A stretch of DNA of 64,000 bases from Opisthorchis felineus (lineage: Eukaryota > Platyhelminthes > Trematoda > Opisthorchiida > Opisthorchiidae): assembly GCA_004794785.1 (NCBI GenBank), contig SJOL01001578.1:6510-70509 (forward strand), read 5' to 3'. Below the pieces are notes generated by a model that was not told the origin of the DNA, did not search any database, and saw nothing but the letters and a program-made list of their open reading frames with translations. The position numbers and the translations under genes were made by a program. Below are positions 12,001 through 24,000 of the stretch, piece by piece; positions within the stretch are counted from its first letter, which is position 1, and each line of letters begins with the position of its first letter.

Positions 12001-15000
12001 CTTGAAAAAGGAGACGCATATTCTGCCCTCGGTATCGGAGGAAACGTTTTCTGCAAAGGCATAATTGATTCATTCCATGTACAATAAAAATTGGAAGTTA
12101 TTAACTTGTGAGGCTAATCTCAATTTCATCTCCATTTTCGATCCACACCGCGGCGAAAAGAGTGATATGAGAATATTTTCCACTAAAAGGCACATTTATT
12201 TCTGAAACTTTCTCTATCATTGTAACTAGGACATGGATATCACGTACATCACGAAGTTCTTGCCTACTGTAGTTATAAGATACCTCCCGGTAGAGATCAT
12301 AGTGCCCCTTGAATTGCTTTAGATCGATTCGAAATCCTAGCTAGACATCAGTGGCCTAATGGACCTTAGCAGCACCGAATGGACGGTAATTGGAATTACA
12401 TTGAACGCTACTCTGGTGTCATTGCAAGATTTATCGTACCAGTAAATAACTTAAATCATTGCAGTTAAAATTTGACTCACATTTGTTCAGAGTTATGTTT
12501 CAATTGACATCAACTTGAGATTAGTATTGTGCGTTGTCTTGTTTAGTGTTCTTACATAGGTGTTTTGACAGAATACTTAATTTGTTTAATGTTTTATTCA
12601 AACATTTAACTAGATTTCTTGTGAGTCTTCCGCTTTAAACATGATCATATCTTTAATAATACGAAAAACAGGTGGTGGTTTAACGGACATGCCTAACTGG
12701 TTTATGAAGGCACTGTTAGTTCGTCGGTCCTAAACAAGTTTTGTGAAATGGGGTATGTAGGTTCGATTTTTCTTACATTAAGATACGGTATTTAGACGTT
12801 AGTGTTATTGTCTTTAAGGGTTGGGATGTATCTGACACCTGGATCGGCAACCTGTTCGACTTTCACTTTGATGCACCATCTGTGACTTCCAAGCAAGATA
12901 CTCCAGTAGGCACAGCTCTCAAGCCTCTGGCTTTACTTTCAAGAGAACTTTTTTAGTTTTCTGTGAAAATGTTGGCTATATGAAATCACCTAACTTCAAA
13001 ACATTCGAGTGACTGTTTGTCGAAGGCATCACCAAATTTAATTTGAGATCACAGAATGGTGTAATGCATTAATTATTTATTTATTTTCATATTCTGTGCA
13101 TCAGTGTATTTTGCAATTATATTGCAGATCTTTAGTGAACCTGGATCTGTCCTTCAACGTGATCGACGACTTAGCGGGACTGAGGGGCCTGCATGGACAA
13201 AATTATAATCTCACTGTGCTTCACCTCCAAGGCAACCGACTCAACTCTGTCGAACACTTGCTTCAACATATCTCCGGATTGGAAAAACTCCGGCAACTAA
13301 CACTTGCCGATCCACAGGCTTGCTTCAACAACCCGTTGTGTTCAGTCGGAGGTAAGTCCATGGCTGAAAATCCCGCCGTTCGGTGCCAGTCAGGTTCTTT
13401 CCAGATTTTCTGGGTGAGATTTCAAGTATGTCGACGCCTGTAGATTCCTGCGGTAGGATTAAACGAGGTCACTTCTCTCTGTCCCTCGTTTTTTTGTTAT
13501 CCAACTAGATATTGAGTGCATGGTGGTCAAGCACTTGCTTCCAGCACTATAGTTGCCATCTTGATAGTCGTGCTTGGTCAGATGTGTTGTCACGTCTGTG
13601 GAACGGGCATGTGGTGTTATTTCTAATGACCGGGAGAAAACGCATATACTTATGTCGTTTCCGAAGACAATATCACTGAATTTGTGCTTGTTTCGGAATC
13701 CGCTAACACCAATTCTAGCTTTGTCAATTATTACCGATTTTAACGTTCGTTTTTCGTTTAGCCCATGTAATGCGCGTGACTGTGGAGAAACAGAACTCCA
13801 TACTTTTTATCGCGTGTTTATATAGGTTTCCGACACCATTCGCATGTTTGAACTGACACAGACTTTTTGTTGCCCGTGTATTTTATCACTTTAGCGCTAC
13901 ACAGTCCATTTAACTCTAGGATTTTGTTCTGTCTTGGCTTAGCTAATTCGCAAGTTTGTAAAAAGAGGCAAGCATAAATGCGATCATACAGAGTAATCTG
14001 CTGTTACGCTGGCTTGCCAGATAACCTGGATGATCCGTTGAATCCTGCGTTTACCTTTCTCTCTTTGTACGTCTTTTGCTTTATTATTTCTTCACCTGGC
14101 AGACTATCGACAAACTGTTTTGGGCACCTTATCACAACTAGTGATTTTGGACAATCTTGATCGGTCAGGTCGTCCAGTTCAAGTCGATCTATCGGTGACT
14201 TACCCAGGTAACTTCACCTCTATATACCCTCAAGATTTCACTTCGGCTATACTTTATCCTGGTTGCTAGGCCGTTATCTGCTCAGGCGACACATAGATCT
14301 ATCATCAGAAAAATAGTCCATAGTTTTGAGGCAGTATTTTATGGCTTTATTTGACTTGCGAAAAACGAAAGAGGGGTTAATTGGCCCCACTGTCGTCTTA
14401 TTGAACGAATGAGTTTTTAATATATAGGCCTTTTGACTTTTCGAGTGTTTTTGGCATCCTGGACACGTGATTTCCAGTATGTCTTGCATATGATAGTTTG
14501 ATCTAACCGCTACTCTTTGCGTGTAGCTTTGTAAGCGCGGCGGTTTCTCTAAAATATATGTTGAATGCGTCTTGCAGCTAATCGCTTTCAGCGGAAACTT
14601 AATTCTCTCACTTTGTGGTTGCGCTACTACCCGAACGGTTCTGCTTTACTTGGTTCATCGTCTTTCAACCAAATTTACTGTTTTAATTCCAGAATTGAAG
14701 GATTTTCTGGATTTCGTGAACGCCCCAAGTACGGTCGTAAGTAATGTGATACTGTAACTTTGCACGGTTACGCTGCTGAATTTGGTTGTTGAAAAAAATC
14801 CATCAGTAGGGAGACCTTGGATTCCATGATTTACTTTTTAGGGTCTTTCTACAGCAACCCTGTTGAAGTCAAATGTGTACCGTGTGTGTGTAGTCAAATG
14901 TAGAATTCAGCTGCACTGCAATACTTGGATTTTTTCCAACGCATGGAAGACGCACGAAGCCTCTGGTGTTTGTAGAACCACACAGTTGAATTCGGTGCTT

Positions 15001-18000
15001 GTGCCATATATGGTTAGCCCAAGCGATAATATACCTTGTCTGTCTCGTATCTTCGGACATTTCGAATGACAACGCTTGAAACTATTGGACGATACTGTCG
15101 ATTTGAGTCAACGCATGTTTGACAGTTTTCACCGTCTTCGCCAGACCCGTTTTGCAGTCTTTTTTGCACTATGGCATGTCAAGGTCAGCAGTGGAAGTGC
15201 TGTAAAATTGATCTTGATTCTGCTTCTAGCGTTTTTAGAAAGTACGGCTTTTATACAGTATACAGTGAATCGGTTTGAACGGTCACTTTGGCCTTCTGGT
15301 TTCGGACATTTCGCTAATCAAAACTTTCCACTACTATGTATCATTTCGTCTTCTCTAGGAAGCACTAGAGTTTGAACGACCCACTCAAGACCAAGACATA
15401 AGTCGACCGGATCAACAGGAAAATGGAGATATTCACCGGAGTAAAACTGTTTCTCAAGGATCTTGGTACAAGGCTACGAGCATTCATAGCAATCAGAACA
15501 ACACAAACGCCGAGGTAATTTATTTGCCCTCTAGGACTCTGAAAACGGTAAATCTGTTGTAGAAACGGCATTTACCAGCTATCTTGGTGAAGGGGAAAGT
15601 GCTAAGTAATTATTGCAAACTTATAGAGGGACTGTCCATCAGTAAGTCAACGTTGCATAGGCCGCTACTCAAATGAAGACGCCCAACTCCACTGTGGCCG
15701 ATGCTGTGACAAATTGGCGAGCTGCAACGCGGTTCCCGTAATTATCGAATTGGAGGAGTTTTTAGTTTAAGCTGTCCGAAACTGTGAGAATTAATTATAC
15801 TGTACTTGAGAAAACCGGATTGGAAAGGTTTTTGCATTATTTGAATGTGTCTGCACTTGTGATGCTAGTTAAGTGGCCGATCTAATCTAAGTTCCTTGTT
15901 TCTGAAAATATCCGACAACTTTAAACAGCTCTACTCAATTTGCGCAGATTATATCAGATTTAATGCTAGAATTCACTATGAAGGTAAGTAATTGAATGCC
16001 AGGTAAGCGGACACCTGCACACTGCATTCGATTTCTAGTCAGTCAGTAAAAGTACCAAAAAAATACTGGTAGGCTAAGATTGTCAGACCAGTGAGTTTTC
16101 CCAGTACAACGTTTTTTCAAGGATTTTGGGACTGACGAGAACTTTATTTAGCATTTGAGTGCTTTGGCCTTGCGAACTCATTCAGGACTGCTCACAACGA
16201 AGCCAATATCACAAACTTGTTTCGGTACTGTAACTCCTGGAATGCTTCGGAGGTGATCGCTGACAATTCGGAAGGAAAAAAATTATAGTATGATTGCGCC
16301 CGTCCCAGCCTTTCCGCTTTCGTTACGAATCATGTCGATGGAGTACCGCTGATAGTTTTCGACCTGAGAGACAGGGCCATTTTAGTTACGTACTGATTCA
16401 AGCTACGAGGTAAGGATACCTCTTCGAGTAACCCAAATATCTTGTCCGGGCACGGGTCGCACCTCAAGAATAGGACGATTTCTCTCAAGTAGAACCTAGC
16501 AAGTGACCAGGCATCATATTGGGTTGAAGTATAACTTACGTTTTCTGTAGAGGAAAATGTTGGTAGCTCAGGTAGCGTAGGTGGTCGTTTGGTTGTTCGC
16601 TGAGATGGGCAATTTGATTGCAAACGTTTCACCACCAATCGAGGCGACATCATCAGTGCGTTATTGGGGAGCGTAGTGGTGCGTAGCGGTGGGTTGGTGG
16701 TTGTGCCTTAACTTACGTTGGTCCGTTCTAATTATTCTTCTTTCTCCTTGCATCTGCTGACCCGAATCAGTGGTGCAAAAGGGGCTAGAATGATGGTTTC
16801 CGGAAGATTCTTGCCTAATAGTACCACTTTCACTTTTGATAGGATACGATCCGTTCCTGCAGTAGGTGTGAACCTTGTCTGTGCGGCATGAGTTCGTTTT
16901 TTGCGGATGTGTCTTACCTGCTGCCATATATTTACGAAAGGAACGTACAGTGGCTATATGTATAACTGAAAAGTACATCGTAGTTGTGATCTGATGATCG
17001 AAATCATTCTGTAGGACAGATTGTTTTTTTTTTCTAGGATAGTGGGAGATCGCGCGAATCCCACTGATGACAGCTGTCACAAATTCTCCGAAAGATTTCA
17101 TAAACAACTCACTTCTCACACACCCGCAAAGTTCAATTCCAGTAGCCCGGTATAATAAGATAACAGCCTCTTGGTATCCAGAAAGTGCCTACTTAACAGG
17201 AATTTAAGTGTAACTGAATAGTGCCCCCTAAACGAAAGATTTCTTGGAAGGGTGAAGGCGAGCAAGTGACACACATTCACCTCTTATCTTTCAGGTTACG
17301 GGAACGTCGGACAAGCATTTCCACTGCACACTCTCTTCTGCTACCGAGCGTCGGTTAGCCAATCTGGAGGACAAGCTTAGCTCTCTGATGGCGTTACAGT
17401 TAAGCTGTTTTGGTCAACCAGTTGCTGTGCATCGGGAATATCCATTTGAGGCGCCTGGGAACACACGAAACGCATTGCCCATCATCTGCGAACGAAACAC
17501 GTCTATTCTGAACAGTGCTGGCGAGGGATTTGTTGATAGTGGACAAGTTGTACAGCCGGTTTGCGAGGTAAGTATACCTGATTGCATGAATAACTCGTAT
17601 ATGACAGTATGTTCATCCAAACACATAAGCTGTTTATATCACCAAATACTCTTATCCACGGTTGTCATATGAGTTATGCATTGGTAATCTCTTCCAAGCA
17701 CAAGGACCTGTGGATAATCGTTATTTGTATCTTCGAATAGCAGTTTTGTGGGTGTTATTTTGAAACTGCCCTCCAACAGCCACTTACCTCAGGACCGAAT
17801 AAACAGTCGCAGCAGAAAGATAATATATTTGGTCTCTTCTGGAGGGACCATCTGAAAAGACTGAGCCAAAGTTGTTCTAATGGTAACCTGTTTTGAGACG
17901 TACACGGTAACGCAGGCGGCTAGGGGCCAATCGTACGTGTTTACTCTTTCGAGATTGGTCTCTTAAAGAGTGCAATTGTGATACCTACCTACTCCGAGAT

Positions 18001-21000
18001 ACCTGTTGGCGGGTATTAACCGAAGTATAACTGAGCGTAATGGGATATTTCCTCCTTCCGCTTGACCTCGTAACGAACATCCTCCTCTTGGCTATATTTT
18101 ACCAGAGAGTGGCTGGTTCCTCAACAGATTAGTCACTTGGATGTTAACTGGAAAAGCATTCGTTCTACTGGCTTTTCTATCCGGATATTTAGGTAGGTAC
18201 CGGGTCACCCACCTTATCAAGTTTATTAGCATCTGGACGTTCCCATCATGGCCTTCAAGGGATCTACGGTAGTTGGTTTTCCATAAGATGTGCAGCTAAT
18301 CAGTAGCTTAGGCTATTTAGAATATAGGTTAAAAATTTTAAATGTTGACAATGGCTATTGAACATACATTAACGTCACTTTCCCAGGAGTGTAGCGCCAG
18401 AGTGTGTAATTTGGGTTCCAGAATCAAATAAACTAGTTTGCTAAGGAAAAACTCCATGACCCGTTGACTTTAACCGAACTGAGGATTTTCATCAACCTAC
18501 TCTAGAACAAGAGTTACTCTCCATTCAGATCTTGCACTTTCCAGATTTGGTGGCCATGTTTTTCTCCTACTTGCTCTGAGTTGCTAATTGACAAGAAACC
18601 TGAAGACTAGTTCTAACCCAAATCCGAAATTTTCCAGTTGTCGGTTTTGGCCGTTGTTTGAAGTATACCGCTCTACTTACATTTCATTTAGCTGATGGGC
18701 CAACAGGTTTCACCGGTTGCCTGTGTGAAGATTGTGTCCTGAGAAAACTACTGCACATGTTAGCGCTCATTTACCCAAAGCTGTGATTTGTTAAGGATTT
18801 AGTTATCTTATCACTCACTCACTCACTCACTCACTCACTCACTCACTCACTCACTCACTCACTCACTCACTCACTCACTCACTCACTCACTCACTCACTC
18901 ACTCACTCACTCACTCACTCACTCACTCACTCACTCACTCACTCACTCACTCAATCAATCAATCAATCAATCAATCAACCAATCAACGTGTCAGCTATAA
19001 ACCGTGTACCATAGGCACATTAGTCCCAGCTGCTACAATTTCGATCACCTGAAAGTGGAAGAGTGCAGGAGATACGGCCAAGCCATGGGGGCGATGGCAT
19101 GTTTGGTTAGTTCAGGAATTAGGTAGCTACGCATTGAAGGAGATAGCTTTGATGCACGAGCACCACTGACTTCGCGATTGGGTCATTTCTGCCAGTGTCA
19201 TTAACCATTGGCGATTTGACTTCTGGGATCCCCATCCAGGCAGGCGGCATTTGTCGACCCGACTCACTTTACTGGTTAGTGCCTTCATACTTCATTGCCA
19301 GGTCATACACTGTCCACCTCTCGGTTGCTTCCACTCAGTACAGGGCTGGGCGGAAGGAGCTCTGCGAGGCAGACGGTCTTCTGATATGCGGAGTACGTGC
19401 CCTAACCAGCCCGTCAGGTTTGTGATGATCGTGTATGTTATGCTCAACTTTTTTGCTTGTTTTCACCCAAGGCTCCATGTGCAAGTTAATCGAACTGCTG
19501 ATAAACCGCTCTTCTAGTAGTCTTTAACTACTAACCGGGAGGTCGCGGTTTCGAAACTTACTGCTCTTTCGTGAGATGCGCACTTCTGGTGATTCTCAAT
19601 ACGAGTGAAATAGCAGTATAGTAATTCTGAGCTTTCCATTATGGCTCGGTTTCACTTCCAGGACGAAATCCTCCTCGAGAAAAATAAAAATTTCTCTAGG
19701 TCGTGAGAATAGAGACTCTGTGAGAGCAGCATGAGACTTCTGTATATTTTGATGGAGTTAAAACCACTGTCTTTTTACGGTGACTGAGATCACTATCCAA
19801 TCAAAATCCCACACCGGTTCGAGTTGTGTCCGTTTCAACAATTGTAGGTATTTACTTCTTGATGTGTCTGTTTGTCACCCAACACCATGATCCTATCCAA
19901 CTCAGAAAGCGCGTTTTTTGGCCGTGATTTCTATCAGCTGCTTTTTGTGACTAGCCTTCTTGCTGAGTTTACCTATCGTAGTTAATGGAGCCATTTGGTT
20001 GGTTGAATAAATTGGATTCAGAAATTGCTTACATCATGTTCCCTCTAGCGAAGCCGCTGTGTTTTGTCATCAGTTATCGAGTGATTGTTGAAACTACGTC
20101 CGCCTTCCAGGTTATTGCTCAGTGAACACTACCTGTACTAACTTAAGTAGAAGCACCCCTTCAACAAACTGACTTGCAGGAATTCTAAGGAGGACGATGG
20201 GCGAAGCAGTCGGTACTAAAGACGGGCGGGTCTTATAAACTAGGCTTATTTTAAGCTGCTCCAGAATACCTTTTCGTTACGAAGCTGCCACCTGCGCTTT
20301 TCACCCACACACCTGCCTCATTGCGCTCTTGGTATCCACTTCATCTTTCCAGCATGAAACCAAAGCAACGACAGTTAGCTCAGCACGGGCAACAAGTTAG
20401 TTTGCGTGCTCTGTTCCAGTGTGCATATCCATTTGGTTCACGTGTACATATTTTATTTTATTTATTTTATTTTTATTTTATTTTATTTTATTTTATTTTA
20501 TTAAACCTCGGTTTATGTTCCTCTGTTAAGTTGAGATATCCGTGATGTCAGGTTGTTCTCACAATAACACTACGTATAAGATTGTGGAAAGCTTTTCAAT
20601 AGCTTACCCTTCTTGAGGCTGATCAGTTTTCATCAACTTTATATTCTACTTGAACACCGAGTTGTGCTCAACTGGCAAAATACATTCATTTGCGGAGTAA
20701 TTTGGTATTAACAGGATACGCAACTGAATCCCAACTGAATTTCTCGCTCGTGATGTCTTTCCGTTCCAATACGCTACACAAAGTTGGCCTCACGTTTCAG
20801 TTGGAACGATATTCGAGATATCGCGGTATATTTCTTAATGATAAGCACCCATCAGGTTGCTGGAAATTCTTCGATGGTCCATTGCTGGTTTCGCTCTTTT
20901 TGGTTATCTCGGATATTGTGCCAACTGAAACCTGTGGCGGCCTTAGTTCAGCACGTTCAGTTGGGATTAGGCTCAGTCTTTCGTTAAATTCAACATCATC

Positions 21001-24000
21001 TGCGAACGAGTGTATTTTGCCCCAAGGTATTTGGTATGTTTTTCACTGCTTACTTTTCTCCCGATGCAACAAGTCAAGTTAGCAGAATTAGCAGTGTGAT
21101 CATCCGGCACTACGGCAAGCGAACCTAGTGCCGGTTGTCTGATTGTCTTGTTTTTTTGGTTTTGCTTCTATAGCTAGTGCAACCCTTGCTATGCTGTATT
21201 TCTACTCGTAAGAGCAAGAATACTTATTCGGAAAAGTTCGGTAAACAATCAGTAGATTTATTGCTGGGCAACGTTTCGCTTTTGGCACGAAAGGTTTGGA
21301 AGCTGGTCGAGTTTAAGTTGGAAGGAGAACCAATCAGCTAAATCAGGCTAAATAGGTGTTAGGTGTCTGCTAAGGGATTTCGTTTGTTTGGGTGAGTCAG
21401 CACATGTTAAGGCCGATGAGGAACCTACGTGGATTTGGGTCCAGCTTAGGGTCTAGCCCTTCCCGTTCGCTTCACGTGAAGATTCTTCTCGAACGTCGTT
21501 TACACTTTTTGTACTGTGTGAATGAGCTAGTGCTACGATAGTTGTGTAAGCGAGAGGGATTCTGTGAACTTTGATTGGGTTGGGATTTCAACTCCCCTTT
21601 TTCTGCTAATGATTCTACGTTTATTGACACCCCACACCGCCACGTGTCAACTCGGCTTATCTAAGGCCGCTGTCCATACGCTCACCAGTTCCACACCCTC
21701 GATTCTATTCACGCTGTGATGCTTGGTGATTTCCACCGCCTTCGCCATCAGCCACTGTGGTGTGAATCGCAGTCCCCGTCTTAAGACTTCTACATTCTCC
21801 AGATCGATGTCCTGTTTTTAACACATGTACCGCCACCACTGAGTCTTTGACCAGCGCGTGGAATTCATCCGCATGCCTTAGTGGTTTGTTTATCCTTCTC
21901 TCATACCTGCCAATTCTTGTGTGCATTTCCCTGGCTGTTTGTCCTATGTAAACTTTAGTGCAGTCGTCGCATTTAATTTTATACACACAGTCCCTAGTCC
22001 TTTAAACCAGGAGGGGATCTTTTCAGTTGCACCGAAAGTGAGCGTAACGTTTTCCCTTGTGGAAGGCTACTCGAATGTTGGCTTTTTTTAGTGGTCTTCG
22101 AATAGCCTCCGATGTTCCTGCTTTAATGGAATGACCGTTTCCATTCCTTATTGGCTCTAGGTACTGGAGCCAATATCCTACTTAATTGCCGCCTAGTGAA
22201 ACTCACTGGATATCCTATTTTTTTAAAGTCTGTTGGTAATCACGATTTGAGTTGCTGTTCGGTCGACCTCTTCTGTGCACGGCGCTCTTACTCAGCTAAA
22301 CACTGATGACACAATACACGGACTTTGGGCGTGCTGACGAGTAGTTTAAAATGGTTTAAAAGCCTCCAAACAGGTCACGTGTATGTCAGGCTGCAGTACA
22401 GGATGTTTTGTTGTATGATTGTGAAACGTGACGTCACAGCGGAACTACGACGTCCTCAGGTCCCAGATAACCGTTGTTTCAGAACTATAGTTAGTGTAGG
22501 CTTGTGCCAAAGAATCGACAACCGGACAAGCAGGAGTCAAGTGTTTGGTTGTACAACGGAGACTTGAATCGCAGGTGACTTATTCACATAAGGTACACTC
22601 CTCCCCTGGTGATGACGCTTCTCCGTTCTTAGAATCATCTCTTGGGAGACAGTGCACCTCTCGTGATGCAACTAAATTTGGGTCCGAGCCATTTGTCTAT
22701 CTTCTTAGAAGCACGCTGTTGTCGCAGGTGGTAACGCTGTACATGCATTCGTGTGCCTGCTTCGGAAATAAGTGGAGATGTGGCCATTCCAGTGCTGCCA
22801 GTGACCATCACCATAGTGGGTTTGCCTATGCTTGTGGATTCTAGTTACCTTGAGGGCTCGTGCGATTCGGTGGTGAGTTGGAAGAACATGCATCATCTGC
22901 ATCGCAGCATAGTTTGACCCAGAATTGCATGGTGTGAAGAATTTGTGACTTGTACTAGGCTGAACTATTCTCACTTCCCAACCTGTACTCCACGTGACAT
23001 CTGGGCTTTCAGTTTAGTTGCTTAAGTACCACCAAGGTTCAGTGGTCTGTTTTATTTATTGATAAGCAGGTTCAGTCAAACCAGCTCCGACTGACCGGTA
23101 TCACAATGTGTCCTTCTGTGTTTAAAAGGGGTCTCCTGATCTTGAGATTTGTTGATCGCATGCAACATATACTTCCTCCTCGTTGCATCTTATAATTTTT
23201 AGTGCTCCATCCGGGCGAAACTCTGGAAGCACCTTCAACCAGACGACCGACCACGGCAACTTTTTCTAAAAGTCCATCGCCTGTCACTTTTAGTTCGGCA
23301 ACGTCGCGCGAAGCCCCGCGTGCAATAGCAGAGGAACATCCGCCGGGAGCTCCCAAAAAACCGAACACCGTTCGAACTACGGCCAGGTCCAATGGACATC
23401 CTGTGCAAGTTGTGCTGTTTCACTGATTGAACTTGTTGATTCTTACAGACGTCCCACCATATCCATATGCAACTGTTCCGTTGTACCCTACAAAACAAGC
23501 TAGTGAGCAAATGGTAGCAGGTCGAATCCGATTAGATGTCAAGTTACGTCTGTTCAGCGACTGTACAACAAAAACGAGAGTTATGGGCAACAACTGGAAA
23601 ATTTGGGAGTATCAGTACAGCCGCATGGTAATTGTAATGACATTTTTTGATATCAAAGCACCACACGGCACCGCCGAGACAAGCCACAACCATAATAGCG
23701 CGATGTACTCTCGCCATGGTCACATTTAATGACCTGGAACCTGCCTGCAAATTGCTATTTCCCTTAGTGCCCTTCTACAGCTAAGTATCTCCAGTACTTA
23801 GCTACCTGGTTTGGTGATATTACTGTTTTTAACTAGGACTTCTCACTTGACTTTTCCTAGTACACCGGTGTGAGATATTATAAACACCGTCAAATGCCTG
23901 ATTCAACGTCATGGTACGGTGTCGTCATAGAACGCTAATGAAAGAACCCCTTCTATAGAACGGAAATCTCTGATCCCAGGTGCATCACATCACAGGAGAT

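Larger units (their letters stand above)
3097..13127 (+). other. LRRCC1 intron 1 (10 kb)
   Basis: No exon with homology was recognised. It holds dispersed repeats near 5195-5560, a (TCTG)-like tract around 5719-5757, and two minus-strand ORFs (4509-4748, 4776-4967) that may be an old element. The stretch 8900-10900 is pyrimidine-rich on the + strand and otherwise featureless. Confidence 0.6.
17568..20352 (+). other. LRRCC1 intron 6
   Basis: 17568-18800 holds nothing recognised. The rest contains a long tetranucleotide microsatellite, the LINE 3' end it is attached to, and a tRNA-like SINE (separate entries). Confidence 0.6.
20396..23202 (+). other. LRRCC1 intron 7
   Basis: Packed with repeats listed separately: (TTTTA)n, an imperfect inverted repeat, a minus-strand PLE and an RTE fragment. 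22600-23202 shows nothing recognisable. Confidence 0.6.

Noticed and set aside
14578..14736. Longer version of exon 3 starting after CTTGCAG at 14577
   Set aside because: In the phase set by exon 2, none of the GT dinucleotides downstream gives the phase 0 needed for exon 4, and the frame hits a stop; the 44-nt exon fits instead.
16661..17119. 152-codon minus-strand ORF
   Set aside because: Its C-terminal part overlaps a PLE remnant and the rest has no recognisable domain; not treated as a gene.
18811..18986. Repeat array considered as CRISPR or satellite
   Set aside because: It is a simple 4-bp repeat with no spacers and sits at a LINE 3' end in a eukaryotic intron.
20690..21082. 130-codon + strand ORF
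   Set aside because: It spans the imperfect inverted repeat, has no domain, and its apparent openness follows from the repeat sequence.
23203..23425. Exon 8 taken as a terminal coding exon ending at TGA 23423-23425
   Set aside because: The conserved coiled coil resumes at 27190 in a compatible phase, and the LRRCC1 family joins LRR and coiled coil in one protein, so a stop here is unlikely in the main transcript.
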